Of a stretch of 64,000 nt of DNA, positions 10,649 through 25,225 are shown one piece after another. Origin of the DNA: Lingula anatina (taxonomy: Eukaryota; Brachiopoda; Lingulata; Lingulida; Lingulidae). Position numbers and translations under genes: made by a program. Numbering within the stretch: position 1 is the stretch's first letter; each line of letters starts with the position of its first letter. The stretch lies in NCBI RefSeq assembly GCF_001039355.2, contig NW_019775599.1, positions 81,031-145,030 of the forward strand. The letters are read 5' to 3'. The notes under the pieces were generated by a model. The model had not been told where the DNA came from. It did no database searches and saw nothing but the letters and a program-made list of their open reading frames with translations.

Positions 10649-12276
10649 TTTTTTTTTTCTTTTTTTTTTTGTTTTTTGTTATTGTTGTTAAAAGATTGTG
10701 GGGCGCTGTCCTATCAATTATGGGTGTCACATGTAAAATCACAAATCACAAAATGCTGTTCTGCGATATTGTATTTGACTAAGTACCTTTCTAGAAATTT
10801 GATATTTGATTTATTGTGAACTCTCAAATGATCACTTTTCAAAAGTGATATATGAAACAGGATATCCTCTCAGGAAGGGATAAACAGGTGGATGGAGATT
10901 TGTTTCACCTGAGAATACACTTCTCTGTTTTTATCATTGTTCACAGAGACAGTAAACTACTCTGTTTTCATCATTGCTCCATGGAGACAACTGATTCAGC
11001 AATGATGCTTTGGATAAAGCAAATCCAAATCTACAGTTATGTATGCGCATAGATCAAAAATAATTCATGGTATCTTATGTAATACTCTTAATTAGAATTT
11101 TAACTGGCAGAAAACAAATGTTTGCAAAAAGAACAATTGGATATCTAAGACAACAAACCAGTGGGTATTTTTTTAGATTGGTTTTAAAACCAACAAACCC
11201 CATTTTGCTTCAGGCACCAACGTAAATTCACGCATGTATGTGAACAATCCAAAGAAACCTCCAGAGGTATCTTAAGTGAAAGTTTTGGCCATCACGTTTC
11301 CTGGTCGAGGTGAGATAAGTCGTCTCACAGGATTAGAAATACCAACAGAGAGATGCAAGAACTAATTACATGAGAACAGCTCTGATATTTGTGAGATTAA
11401 ACTGGGTACCCCCTGGTCATTTTGATCAGAACGTTTGGACTTCCTGTAGTATACCATCATACATGTATAGGAACAGTGCACCATCTGTATCTTCATCCAT
11501 CCAATTATATCACTTGGGATTATCAGAATGATTGCCTTCAAAATCAATGATCTATATTTTAATCAATCCTGGTAATCATCACATTTTCTGCATGATACCT
11601 GCATGTTTAAACATCAATTACCAGCTATTAAGTAAAAAAAAGGACATGAGATGATCCACACGTGGAATCCATACACAAAATGGAGATAAAAAAGTCGACT
11701 CAATTACTGGTAGGGGCAAAATATGGGGAATTAGCAAAATAAAATGTCATATTGTAGATACTATTATCTTTTCATCTTGATAATTCATTGTGAATGTATT
11801 TTACAATAGCATTAACCCTGAAGTCCATTCCCTATCAGATCTCTGATTAATTTTCATCCAAATGCAGAAAAGGACGATTATCTGACCAAAGATATTGAAT
11901 CAGTTTCTGTCTAAGAGCAGAATGTCATTTATCACATTTTATTTAATCATTATTCTAATTTCATAGGTTACTCTATCTTTTTCTGAGAAAATGCCTTTTA
12001 TATTTTGTCATTGTCTTGACATTTGATGCATTGTAAGGTTATCAAGCAATAACATTTTATAGGAAAACCAGAAATTAGATTATTTATATGCTGGTAATGA
12101 TGATAAATCTTCATAAAAATTATCAAGATAAGCTGAAGGCTTATAAAAATATTGTAGATACTTAAATTGGATGATGCCTCTTTGACCAAATAATTTTTCT
12201 GTAATGTATACCAAATTTAAGGAAAAACTGACACAAATTTAAAATTGCAAAATTAAGCTAGTATTCAAATAACTTA
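9391..12276. other. Intron stretch without a recognised gene
   Basis: Apart from the AT microsatellite, I see only AT-rich sequence. The 141-codon frame at 9802-10227 shows no domain and looks incidental. Confidence 0.55.
10563..10646. repeat. (AT)n microsatellite, 84 bp, followed by a T-rich tract
   Basis: A perfect AT run with a T/C-rich tail to about 10680. Ile/Tyr repeat frames on both strands come from it. Confidence 0.95.
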
Positions 12277-12491
12277 GACCCCATTTCCAGAGATTAGATC
12301 GATCTACTTTAGATCGACCTAACTCCCTGGGGGTTCACGCTAAATAGCTGTCAGCAGGGCGGACAGGAAAGTTAATTACCCCCTTACAGCTTGTAGTAGG
12401 CGGGACGGACATTTAAGCTGGATTATCTGACAGTAATCTAGTGAGACTCCCCGCAGGGATAGATTGATCTAAAAGCTCTGGGAATACAGCC
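12277..12491. mobile_element. Harbinger-type MITE (H3), 215 bp, inverted orientation
   Basis: Same family as 53628-53842 but in the opposite orientation: it begins GACCCCATTTCCAGAG and ends CTCTGGGAATACAGCC. The left flank is TTA and the right flank ATA, one substitution from a perfect duplication. Confidence 0.78.
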
Positions 12492-12764
12492 ATATACTCT
12501 AGCAGCTACACTCAGTTTGAAAAGACAGCAGGAATCTTTAGAGAAAGATTCTTTACAATGCCAATGTCTCATATATGTGGCAATTTTATTAAATACTAAC
12601 CAAAAAAACTTACCCTATTGCTTTTTTTTTCTTTTGGCATTATGATAGACTTGTGTGGTGCCTTAAAATCATTTTCTTTTGTTTTTAGTTTCATTGACCA
12701 ATCAAGGTGACAACTGAGATCCAGTACAGCAAATCAGGCAATTAAGGTCAGAGCATTTAAATGC

Positions 12765-12910
12765 TTTGATTACTGTCAGAGGGATTTGGCAAGGACTTGT
12801 TAAGTGGCAGTGATACGCAGTTGCAAACAATGACCAACCCAGTAATTATCATTGAGATTTCAGAACAGGGTCACAGCAGAGAACCCTGTCATGAATTAGC
12901 CACAGTCATA
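12765..12910. repeat. Dispersed repeat, copy 2
   Basis: This is the partner of 3795-3945, in the same orientation and about equally long, with many point differences. Confidence 0.5.
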
Positions 12911-13094
12911 TCTGTGAATATCTTCAACCTTCGTAGTAGGTATCAAAACATTTTTTTCAGGTGACATTCTGAATTTTGTTGTCTTCAAAACCTTACTCCT
13001 ACAATGCCTTGCTGATATAAGCCTTTATAGGTTACTGTATACACAAACTAATTTTACTTCTGACAACAAAAGATGTTATGTTTTCATTAGCCTG

Positions 13095-13180
13095 GGTTTG
13101 TTTGTGAGTTTGTCTGCTTGTTGGTGGAGAAGGTTCCTTAAAAGGCTCTTTATAACTTTTGATAAATTTTCAGGAGAGAC
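13095..13180. repeat. Diverged relative of the 4935-5095 repeat
   Basis: GTTTGTGAGTTTGTCTGCTT and TTTTGATAAATTTTCAGGAG follow the same order as in 4935-5095. Confidence 0.35.
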
Positions 13181-15028
13181 AGCTGTTATTCTGAAAAGAA
13201 GGAAATGATTGCAATTTCAACTGAATCTTGGTATCCTTATATCTTCTAAAAAGTTTATTGCTTTTTCCTTGCCAAAGGTCTGTCCCCTTTATTAAAATTA
13301 ATACAGTTTATATATTTTGATAAAGGCATAATCTAATAAATTAAATGATCATCATTCACAATCCTTGATTAATTTAATACAAAAATGTCCCTTCTACTTT
13401 CATGCAGTTTTTCTTAAACTTTGTATGCATACGGGTACTGCCAAGGTTAGCCAAAAAATTCTTATATTTACTGCTTTATACATTTATTGGAAAATAGATC
13501 TTCATTGCTTATTGATTAAATTCCTTAGCATTTACACAAATGCGATGCTATTGATGATGTAATAAATGCGATTTTGGGTAAAAAAAGGCAAAATTGGTTT
13601 CTCAAATTTCTCCTTCACCTGAGCACCCCGGAACACCATGTCAATGCCAACTTAATGATACCATTGAGTATTTCAAAACCCTAGCACCAATTTATTCATA
13701 AAAGCCTTTGTTCTGGTCTTATTGTTTGTAAAGCAAAATAGAGCCTTTGTTCAATGATACATAATTGTTATTAACTCCATGACAAAAACACTTTAAACCA
13801 AAATGATGGCACAGGATTGAAGCCCATTCACTTGTCATTACCTATGCCAATTTTTGTAATAAAATTTTGTTCAAGGATGAATGCCCCATACTGATTGCCA
13901 TCTCACCTAAGCAACAAGAAATATAAACACCGATATTTTATGTTTTATATTGTTGGGGGATTATTGAAAAAATAGATGGATGCAGGAAAAACCTAGTTTT
14001 TGTTATATGAATGATCAGTACCCTTAAGAACTTGTTATATAGAGATGTCAGGATGCAGAGAAGTTGCATATTAGACATAACTGTCCGTTATTATAGTGTA
14101 AAAATCAGCAGTGTGATAGCTTTACTAGGACTGTCTCCTTATTACGTCCAATTAGAGAATTGCCTTCAATCCGCAACATTAACCCACTTTGATAATTTAA
14201 TAATGCCATGATGAAACAGATTAGGCTGTCTGTCGTAATAGCTTGTGTATGTGATCAAGTCACAATATACCATACTATGCACAAAAAAGCTTATTTTGTT
14301 GTGGAATGGAACAAGATCACATTTGGTAACATGTGCAGGAAGGCAAGAAAATGAACAATTGGAAGCCTTATCTAAGCAACCATATTGCAAGAGAGATGAA
14401 TTAAGTTCTTACAAGTCCATAGCTGACAGAAGTGACATCAATCTTGTGTAGAATGAAGTATTTTTTCCATAAGTATCCTGTTTTTGGACCAAAAAATTCT
14501 TACTAGATATGAACCTTTTTAAAGCCAAATTCTAATCTCAGCAGAATATTTTTTGTGGTCTTGAAGCAAAATGTGATGCAGCAGTCAAGACCAAACATTG
14601 ATGAAACACTGTTCCAATTAATAGATTATTGGTTGCGGTGTTTATTTTACCTGTGACCTGGTGGTGGTAAGCCCATTTGATTCTAATTTGCCCAGTAGAT
14701 TGACTGGCCCTTGTTTTTCCACCATTTGATTTAATTCTGGCAAGACTTGTTTGTTTCCATTGACTATATGTCAACTGACCCTACCCTGAATTTCAAGGGA
14801 CATTGGAAACTCATGATGACTGGTCCAGATAGCAGATATAAATCTATGTGGTACGTCGTATTTGACTTATCATGTACCAGTAGGCATCAATCAACAAATT
14901 GTAATTGATTGAATTACACATAATTATTATATCCTTGACAGAATGCAAATGCCAGATCAATGCCATTAACACTACCAAAAAGTCTACAAGAAACTTATTT
15001 TAATGAGCTTACAAATAGACATCTCAAT

Positions 15029-18000
15029 AAAATAACACATGGGTAATGGGTCCTGACAGCTTAAATACAATCATCCCAAATTAGAAGTGCACCTCAAAAA
15101 CTGATAAAAAGAAATATTTAATTCAATCAAGAAATCTACCAATATGTGGTTAATAATTGACAACTTAAAATAAATAACTGATGTTTAACTTGGAACAAAA
15201 CGTAAAGCCACACAAAGTAGGATTTAAAATGCATTCCAAGTGCATGGATTGCTTCTTGTTGAACTTATCTGAGGACAATCAAAACATTTAAATATAAAAT
15301 GACAGATAAATGGCCTTAATCAATATCGCAAAAAAAAAAATTGTATTCACAGTCCCCTTCCCATCCTTGGTAGTCAACCATCTTGGCACAGTTTGAAAAG
15401 AGCATAATTTACAGCACGAGAGGCTCGGAATATCTGGAAATCGAGTCAATGGAAATGAATGGGGTATACTTAAAACCTTCGCTTATGTGCCGGGAGTGAT
15501 CTTTGGCTTTTTCCAAAATTGTTACAGACTTGTGGTGAGTGTCAGGAATGTAAAACTAAAATTTAGTAAATCCAGGGAGAATTATGTTTACCCAGAGATA
15601 ATTCATTAAATATGAAATTTGGTACCAAATTCTTCCTTAGTGCACCTTTTACAGGCGTGTTTCAAAACTAAAGCTGATGGTAAAAATTTTCTACCGAAAT
15701 GTTCCATATATTGAAAGAGATAACTCTTAATTATGACAAACTCAAGTGAGATCTATCATGATTTATTTTAATAACTAATTGACCATGATATCAAAATGTT
15801 ATCCAAAATATAGAATGGTGTGACCAGGCAAGAGGTGACTAGGTTTTGTAGGGGATATTTTTTATCTTTCACTATTCCTGCGTGAACTTTTTAAAAGCAT
15901 GCTTGTGAAGGCTTTCATCCCAACACTTGGGACTTCATCTGTCACATTAATATCAGGAAAAAGTGTATAGTGTCCAGTCTTGTGACTGACAATACACAAA
16001 TAACCATCTATCAGGATTTCTTGGTTTAATTATTTTTGGCAGAATTTACCATTCCACTTACCATTCCTGGTATCAGCACCTACCAAAAATTTGAACTATT
16101 TGAGTCTCATACTCAGGGTGCTTAAACTGGGCATACTGTTTATACATACATGCCCAAAACTTTAAATATAAAAGACAGTCAATTATCACAGTCACCTGAC
16201 ATTAATGAAAGTAATTGGCAAATAAGTGAAGTAGATTACCCTATTCCCATAGAACTTTGCAAGTGTTAAATCAGGAATCAATACACAGAAAAGAGAAGTT
16301 TATTTACTAAAACTGTCCTTATCTGAGCCAAAAAAAACAGAGCCTGACAAAATTTCAGACTAAGTTATCTCAATTTATTTCAATTTCAATTTGTTGATTA
16401 TAGTAACTGCATTCCACACACACTGACCTGGTCCCCTTACCAAGTAATTCATATTGTTTAGAATTTTCAAGCTATCTGTATTCATTAATTAAAGTATGTT
16501 CTACATTGTTGAAAAGTTTCATCATGCTGTTATATCATTTCAACAGTTCTCGTTTTGCCTGATGAAGACATCTGACTGTAAGCAAAAAAAATCAACCAAC
16601 AGACACTGCACTGGTGACCATTGCTTATGTATAAATAGAAATTATTAATAAGCAGATTTTATACAAATGAAAACTGAATGCGGAATGAACTGTCAGTACA
16701 TAATTTATTGCCATTCACTTGATCAAAATTTATATCTATTTTTGTAACTCTATACAAAAAGAATGATATGAAGATGCGACAGATGTTTATAACTTATTGA
16801 TGGGTCTAAATATACACTAGTGTACACCAGGTATCAGGATGTCATGGAATTAAATAACTAAATCAATATACCTGTACCATGTATCCTTTCTTTGTTTGGA
16901 ACATGTATCTAGAAGATCTAGTCGCTGGCATCTTCTTTTAATGTTGGCAGACCACATTGTGTTAGCTGAATCTGGACAATTAGATTTAAAAATGATTATT
17001 TAAAGTGCTTCTTGGTGCTTACAGCGGCTCCTTACTTGTACTTGTCAATAGTTGAACCCATACAGGGAAAGCATACAAGGAAAAAGCATTTGATTGCATA
17101 AAAAATGTGATACCATTTCTTGTTCCCAATGCTGTTCTGGATTTGCCAATTTGAGGAAAATGCCTACAGTGATTTTCACCGAGTCTGACAAAAGTCTAAA
17201 AGTCAATAAATGTACCTCAGAGCAATCAATGTCAACAACTACACAACTTTAACATAAAGTTTTAAAAAATTAAAACTATAATTCTGTTCTCTTTGACATG
17301 ATCTTAAATGCGTACATTAAGAAATAACATCTTTCAGATCTAACTGATTCAAACAACACAGTTACATTCTTCCCAAAAAATTTGGACATAAATTTGAGAA
17401 GAACAGTGGAAACAAATGTAGGGCTAATTCAATTTGTGGGAATTGCTGATAATTTATGAATAAATACATGAAATAAGATTCTGTTAATGCAGTGGTTAAG
17501 CAAACTAATATATATTGCAATACTGTGAGCTCATGACTTTCAGTAATAATTTCTAGATGGTTTTCTTTTAGAAACATTCCGGGTAATTTTTTTAATCTGA
17601 AACACATATACCAGTACTCAGTACCTGAAATGCTAAAAAATGCCATCTAAGAAAAAGTATTATATGAAGTATTCAACTGATACCCACAACTGTTCAAATC
17701 CATAAGCTTCACATACAGCTTTCTGAGTACCTATGAGTTAAATGATTAATAAGTCATATTACCGCAACCCATTTTTTTATCAACAGCCTCACCTTCATGT
17801 CTGTTCACAGTAGACATTATTGTATTTGTTGAGGCACAGTTGGGAAATGTTCACGATATAGATATAATATTCTCTGAGGCTGCATGCTTTCACAAAAGAG
17901 CTATACTGACTTTAACCCAAAAATGGGTTTTAACTTTAAGACCAAAGATTTTAGCCTACATGAGTTCCAGATAAACCCATAGACATTCATTGGAACCAAG

Positions 18001-18320
18001 TGCATCTTGGCCTAAAACATAAGGTACGTATTTCCTGTTACAAAACATTCCACTTAATTTAAGTGCTTTAACTTGGGTTGAAAAAGACAACCAAGTTAAA
18101 GTTTAATTTTTAGTCTATTTTTAAGTTTAAATCAGATTTTGGACTATATATAGCTCTTTTATGAAACTGCATGGTACCTACAATTAATGTCTTAAAGCCG
18201 TAGGTCTAGATAATTCTCAATATTATGAACAAGCTTTGGCTAATTTCAATCACCTGACCAAGTCACTTTCAACCACATCTTTGGAGCGTAGTAAATTAAA
18301 TTATGAATTGCATTCGAAAG
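15029..18320 (+). repeat. Overlap pair 1, left copy (non-coding intron)
   Basis: This is near-identical to 18322-21586 with scattered substitutions and small indels, as expected for two haplotypes. It ends at the gap. No gene is recognised inside; short open frames are disrupted or non-conserved between the copies. Confidence 0.88.
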
Positions 18321-18321
18321 N
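18321..18321. other. Assembly gap (single n) at an unmerged overlap
   Basis: The n lies precisely where a 3.3-kb segment ends and its near-identical copy starts, so contig ends overlap instead of being separated. Confidence 0.85.
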
Positions 18322-21300
18322 TAAAAAAGTGTGGCCTAATGGGTCTTGACAGCTTAAATACAAGCATCCCAAATTAGAAGTGCACCTCAAAAGACTGATG
18401 TAAAGAAATATTTAATTCAATCAAGAAATCTACCAATATGTGGTTAATAACTGACAACTGAAAATAATGACAGATTTTTAACTTGGAACAAAACATAAAG
18501 CCATACAAAGTAGGATTTAAAATGCATTCTAAGTGCATGGATTGCTTCTTGTTGAACTTATCTGAGGACAATCAATACATTTAAATATAAAATGACAGAT
18601 AAATGGCCTTAATCAATATCGCAAAAAAAAATCATATTCACAGTCCCCTTTCCATTCTTGGCAGTCAACCATCTTGACACAGTTTGAAAAGAGCATAATT
18701 TACAGCACGAGAGGCTCGGAATATCTGGAAATCAAGTCAATGGAAATGAATGGGGTATACCTAAAACCTCCGCTTATGTGCTGGTTGTGATCTTTGGCTT
18801 TTTCCAAAATTACAGACTTATGGTGAGTGTCAGGAATGTAAGACTAAAAGTTTCCATAGAGATAATTCATTAAATATGAAATTTGGTACCAAAATCCTCC
18901 TTAGTACACCTTTAACAGGCATGTTTCAAAACTAAAGCTGATGGTAAAAATTTTGTACCCAAATGGTCCATATATTGAAAGAGGTAACAACTCTTAATTA
19001 TGTCAAACTCAAGTGAGATTTATCATGATTTATTTTAATTATTAATTGACCATGAAATCAAAATGTTATCCAAAATGTTTGATAAGAATACTATATAGTA
19101 TGGTGTGACCAGGCAAGAGGTGACTAGGTTTTGTAGGGAATGTTCTTTATCTTTCACTATTCCTGCACAAACTTTTTAAAAGCATGCCTGTGAAAGCTTT
19201 CATCCCAACACTTGGGACTTCATCTGTCATACTGATGTCAGGAGAAAGTGTTTAGTGACCAATCTTGTGACTGACAATATACAAATTCACATTTATCGGG
19301 ATTTCTTGGTTCGATTTTTTTGGCAGAATTTGCCATTCCACTAACACCCCTGGTATCAACACCTACCACAAATTTTGAACTATTAAAGTCTCATACTCAG
19401 GGTGCTTAAACTGGGCATACTGTATATACATACATGCCCAAAACTTTAAATATAAAAGACAGTCAATTATCACAGTCACCTGACATTAATGAAAGTAATT
19501 GGCAAATAAGTGAAGCAGATTACCCTATTCCCATAGAACTTTGCAAGTGATAAATCAGGAATCAATACACAGAAAAGAGACGTTTATTTACTAAAACTGT
19601 CCTTATCTGAGCCAAAAAAAAAACAGAGCCTGACAAAATTTCAGACTAAGTTATCTCAATTTATTTCAATTTCAGTTTGTTGATTATAGTAACTGCATAC
19701 CACACACACTGACCTGGCTCCCTTACCAAGTAATTCATATTGTTTAGAATTTTCAAGCTATCTGTATTCATTAATTAAAGTATGTTCTGCATTGTTGAAA
19801 AGTTTCATCATGCTGTTATATCATTCCAACAGTTCTCGTTTTGCCTGATGAAGACATCTGACTGTAAGCAAAAAAATCAACCAACAGACACTGCACTTGT
19901 GACCACTGTTTATGTATAAATACAAATTATTAATAAGCAAATTTTATACAAATGAAAACTGAATGCGGAATGAACTGTCAGTACATAATTTATCGCCGTT
20001 CGCTTGATCAAAATTTATATCTATTTTTGTAACTCTATACAAAAAGAATGATATGAAGATGCGCCAGATGTTTATAACTTATTGATGGGTCTAAATATAC
20101 ACTAGTGTACACCAGGTATCAGGATGTCATGGAATTAAATAACTAAATCAATATACCTGTACCATGTATCCTTTCTTTGTTTGGAACATGTATCTAGAAG
20201 ATCTAGTCGCTGGCATCTTCTTTTAATGTTGGCAGACCACATTGTGTTAGCTGAATCTGGACAATTAGATTTAAAAATGATTATTTAAAGTGCTTCTTGG
20301 TGCTTACCAGCGGCTCCTTACTTGTACTTGTCAATAGTTGAACCCATACAGTTAAAGCATACAAGGAAAAAGCATTTGATTGCATAAAGAATGTGATACC
20401 ATTTCTTGTTCCCAATGCTGTTCTGGATTTGCCAATTTTAGGAAAATGCCTACAGTGACTTTCACTGAGTCTGACAAAAGTCTAAAAGTCAATAAATGTA
20501 CCTCAGAGCAATCAATGTCAACAACAACACAACTTTAACATAAAGTTTTAAAAAATCAAAACTATCATTCTGTTCTCTTTGACATGATCTTAAATGCGTA
20601 CATTAAGAAATAACATCTTTCAGCTCTAACTGATTCAAACAACACAGTTACATTCTTCCAAAAAAAATTTGGACATATATTTGAGAAGAACAGTGGAAAA
20701 AAATGTAGGGCTAATTGAGTTTGTGGGAATTGCTGATAATTTATCAATAAATACATGAAATAAGATTCTGTTAATGCAGTGATTAAGCAAACTAATATAT
20801 ATTGCAATACTGTGAGTTCATTACTTTCCATAATAATTTCTAGATGGTTTTCTTTTAGAAACATTCCAGGTAATTTTTTTTATCTGAAACACATATACCA
20901 GTACCTGAAATGCTTAAAAAATGCCATCTAAAAAAGTATTATATGAAGTATTCGACTGATACTCACAACTGTTCAAATCCATAAGCTTCACATACAGCTT
21001 TCTGAGTACCTATGAGTTAAATGATTAATAAGTCATATTACCGCAACCAATTTTTTTATCAACAGCCTCACCTTCATGTCTGTTCACAGTAGACATTATT
21101 GTATTTGTTGAGGCACAGTTGGGTAATGTTCACGATATAGATGTAATATTCTCTGAGGCTGCATGCTTTCACAAAAAAGCTATACTGACTTTAACCCAAA
21201 AAATGGGTCTTAACTTTAAGACCAAAGATTTTAGCCTACATGATTGAGTTCCAGATAAACACATAGAAGTTCATTGGAACCAAGTGCATCTTGGCCTAAA

Positions 21301-21586
21301 ACATAAGGTACGTATTTCCTGTTACAAAACATTCCACTTAATTTAAGTGCTTTAACTTGGGTTGAAAAAGATATAATTTTTAGTCTATTTTTAAGTTTAA
21401 ACCAGATTTTGCACTTTAGCTATTTTATGAAACTGCATGGTACCTACAATTAATGGCTTAAAGCCATAGGTCTAGATAATTCTCAATATTATGAACAAGC
21501 TTTGGCTAATTTCAATCACCTGACCAAGTCACTTTCAACCACATCTTTGGAGCGTAGTAAATTAAATTATGAATTGCATTCAAAAG
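18322..21586 (+). repeat. Overlap pair 1, right copy
   Basis: This begins right after the gap and repeats 15029-18320 in the same orientation, then runs on into unique sequence at 21587. It is probably the same locus counted twice. Confidence 0.88.
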
Positions 21587-24500
21587 ATGATACCAAACAG
21601 CATGAATTCTTCAAGCCAGTTCCAAAGTGGTTCAGAACTAGACAATGATCCATTCAACAATTGTGAGGAACTAAACAGAACCCATCAGACAGAGGAAACT
21701 GAAGACAAGCAGTATAAAGAATACATGAAAGAAATTCTCATGACCCAGTGCTATTAATCATTACAAACCTGTCATCTATTCAGTACAGTTGATTGAAGTC
21801 TGTCTTATTTATAGGTTCATCATGGCAGTTCTAGGATTGTACAGTACAGTAAGCTGTATACTGTCAAAACTTTTATACATTTATCAAAAAGAAAGCTGGG
21901 ACTTGTTGTTGTAGAAACACAAAACACTGATTTATCAATATTATTATGATGGGCATTTTTTCACTGAATTTCATTTTTCCGTAGCTTTTACACAACAGTC
22001 TCTTAAAACCTATGTTGATCATTTCTGAAAGCATCATCATTCTATAACTGGATCCTGTGTATCTCACAGCACTTTTTGTCTGCTATAGATGATGACATTA
22101 GTTGTAATTTAAATCTTATTCAGTGGTTAACACAGTAAGAAGGAAACTCAGTACAAGCTTCATACTAAGCTTGGTGATCAATTGCATTTTTACCCTTATA
22201 AGGTAAACAAACTGTAGGTTTTCTTTTTCATATCAAGTTTGGTTTTGCTATTAGGTAAACTACAGCCCATGTTTGTTTTAAATACTGTTTTTCAATTGTC
22301 TTAATTGCTTTCTAGGGGCAGAAGAATCAATGAAATCTTCACAATATTTCAACTCCTTGTTTTTCAGTGGCAGTGTAAGATCATAATTGCCACCTTATAG
22401 GGCTTTAATTCTCTTGGTCATTTTAAAGATTAATTTAATCAATACATTTAAATACTAAGTTTAAGCACTAAGTGTTCAATTTTTTAATTTTTTTTATTGG
22501 TAAGTTTTTATTATTTCCCCTTAAAAACCTTCAGTTCTTCTGATTTTTAAAATCAATACAACTAATCCATCTATTTTTCAGTTACAGCACTTCAATTCTC
22601 CTGGTAGGGTCACTCAATAGCAGCTTGGCACATTGGAGAGACCAATTTCCTGCCAACTCAGCAATGAAAATAAATATGTATTTCCTCCAATAGGATCTAA
22701 GCCAATCCTTTACAGAGACAGTGAAAGTGAAAAAATCATTAGGATTGACTTCAGCTATAAATACAGACAGACCAGAGCAAAAGAGATGAACTGTATACAA
22801 TAGCCATACTGAGGACACAAGCATGCATAAGATCAGATTCCCCAGAGATTGAGTTACCAACCGAATGATCACATTTGTCATCCTTAAGAAATCTGCTGAC
22901 TTTATTATGACCATTCAATTAGCAAGATAAAACTGTGGTCTGAAGGAATCTAAAAGCTTGGTAAATTTCATGCAATAGACAGTGACAAAAGTGAGTGAGA
23001 GAAGGAGACCTTGAGATCTGCAGGAAAACGTTCCTTCCCACATATGTCATTGAGCAAAACATGACGTGAATTTCTGGGAGAAAACAAAGGTGGAGACTGC
23101 TTACATTAACACATTTCAGACAAATCAAGAATTGCAGACAATCCCAGAAACAAAATATCATTCAGCCAATGAGGATGCAGGAATCTGTTTTCCAAATGTC
23201 AAATATGTCTAAAACCAGTTTACCAACTGATGACAACTTACAAAAACATTAGCAACTGAGCAGTTGGCATGTAAGGACAGACTAACATTACAAATAGTAA
23301 GTATAGCATTTCATGTGGTACTTCATTTCTTTTAAAAAACATGTTTTTGAATAATTTAAGGTTTTAAACAATGAATTACATGGTGAATGAGCTACTAAAT
23401 CAGACTGTTGCACAGCTTAATTACTAGCATAGCAACTTTTGTTTCCCATTCCATTACAAATTAAAAGTTTGCACTAATTACAAGTTTTCATAATTATCTG
23501 CCATTTTTGTCAGGTAATGTCTTAATAGGCTATTAAACATTTAATACACAATTATGTTTCATACATTGGTACTTCTTGTACACATGAATATATTTCATGC
23601 ACTGCAAAAAGTTTGGAAGGGATATGTTCAATAGGGAGTTCTAAAAAGTCTGTTGGTTTTATGTCTGAAAATATCAATTAGAGAGTAACAAGATATGGTA
23701 GAGCTTGATAAAAAAAGAGTGTGACATTTCTCCCATGGGTGCTCATTCACCTAAACATGTTTATTGACAGCTATTGAATGTGTTACTATCTACCTGAATA
23801 CAGACAGAACTGTAGTAATATATAAAGTTTACTATCTAATTACCTCCTGCAGCATGTTCATTCTAAAAAGGCAGCAAAGCTGTTGACAGGACAGACAGAT
23901 GAAAAAACATAAAAATAATATTAAAAAAGTCTGAAATGATGAACAACCAAATTAACATGGGAAGTATACAACATTTTTTCTTGTCAATTTTGATGCAATA
24001 CAGCATAATGCTTAACAACATAATTACCATGAATTTTCAATTATATACTACTGTTAAGGGTATACTGTACACATTTGAAAAATTTAATGTCATTTTCCAA
24101 ATAAGACCTTAAAAGCCACAAAACCCCATAAATAAAACTATCTGAAACCAATAGTACAAGAAGACATGACTAAATCATCAAATTAAAAATGGAATAAAAC
24201 AAGTCCAAGTACAGAGACATGCTAAGCAATGATATGTGAGTCGTAGAACCCCAGAGGATAATGGGTACCTTTTATGTGGACATTCAGCTCAAGGCTTCAG
24301 ACCCATGGGAGTTCTAAGTCAAACCTTGAAAATGCCATTTGTGAAAATGTAAAAATTACAATAAAATTCATAACTTCAGGAAATCAGAAATAACTAATCA
24401 GACTGGTATTCAGACTCAATTTGCAGAAATTTAACAAATTTCATAACATTTTTTTACCCTAAAATTTCTTCACAAACAATTTATATTTTATCATTGTTAT

Positions 24501-24667
24501 CAGGCCCATAGCCAGCGGGATTCAGGGGGTTCAAAAGCACCACCCCTTTTGTCAGGAAAAGGTCCAAACTGGGTAAATTTTGATCTATATACACTAAGGA
24601 TTCATTGTAAAAGGTTCACTTTTTTTGGAAAAAGAACCCCCTTTTGAAATTGCTGGTTATAGTAGAG
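24501..24667. mobile_element. Diverged copy of the CAGGCCCGTAGCC MITE
   Basis: Begins CAGGCCCATAGCCAG, then a G-run and TTCAAAAG as in the 29701 copy, and ends in an eroded inverted counterpart (AACCCCCTTTTGAAATTGCTGG). Size and inner motifs match the family; the right terminus is degraded. Confidence 0.7.
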
Positions 24668-25156
24668 ATATGATTATAAAAATAATTTACCTCACCGTAT
24701 TACAGCTTGTGAAAAATAATCAGAATAAGTGGTACTGTATGTGTAAATACCATTATCATCTAGGATAAACTGGTACTACCACTTATTTTGATCATTACCA
24801 ATTTTCCCAATCTGTGCCTTTATCTCAAGGGAAGTGAAGAAGTGTAGAAAAGCAAAGAGTGTTTTTATGGTAACACCTTTACACAATACACAAAACCATG
24901 TCAGGCAGTTTACAACTGTAACAGTGCATGGAAGATCCAAACTATTCAGTATAGTTCTGTAGCGCTAATAAAATTAAGTGTGGTCTCAGTGCATTTTTTG
25001 CTGAGAGAAGATGAAAGTTCTTTAATGACTTTGATAAACCTGTATTGTCCTTCAAGTAACAAGTATACAAATATCATGCATAGGTTGCAATGTCTTAATC
25101 CATGCTTTAACACAGACTGACAATAAACATAAAAAAGGCCTTTAGCATGCAATTTC

Positions 25157-25225
25157 TTAGAGGGGGGTGTCTTGTTATGAAAAAGTGGCCCTTTTTACCG
25201 ACTTAGTGGACCCATTTTGAAAAAT
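25157..25225. mobile_element. Possible fragment of the CAGGCCCGTAGCC MITE family
   Basis: A G-run followed by AAAAAGTGGCCCTTTTTACC and TAGTGGACCC recalls the interior of the 29701 element (AAAAAGTGGACCTC). No termini are preserved. Confidence 0.3.

Larger units (their letters stand above)
12492..15028. other. Intron stretch without a recognised gene
   Basis: Contains two dispersed-repeat copies (12765-12910, 13095-13180). The other frames are short and domain-free. Confidence 0.55.

Noticed and set aside
10455-10819. Ile-Tyr repeat proteins on both strands
   Set aside because: Produced entirely by the AT microsatellite at 10563-10646.
21569-21757. 62-codon hydrophilic plus-strand frame
   Set aside because: The composition is plausible for an exon, but it begins in the contig-overlap end, has no domain and no clear splice partner.
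22582-22914. 110-codon hydrophobic minus-strand frame with a stretch (S-L-G-N-L-I-L-C-M-L) a little like GPCR TM2
   Set aside because: Only one short motif is suggestive. No E-R-Y, TM6 or TM7 motif follows in any frame nearby, so chance hydrophobicity is more likely.
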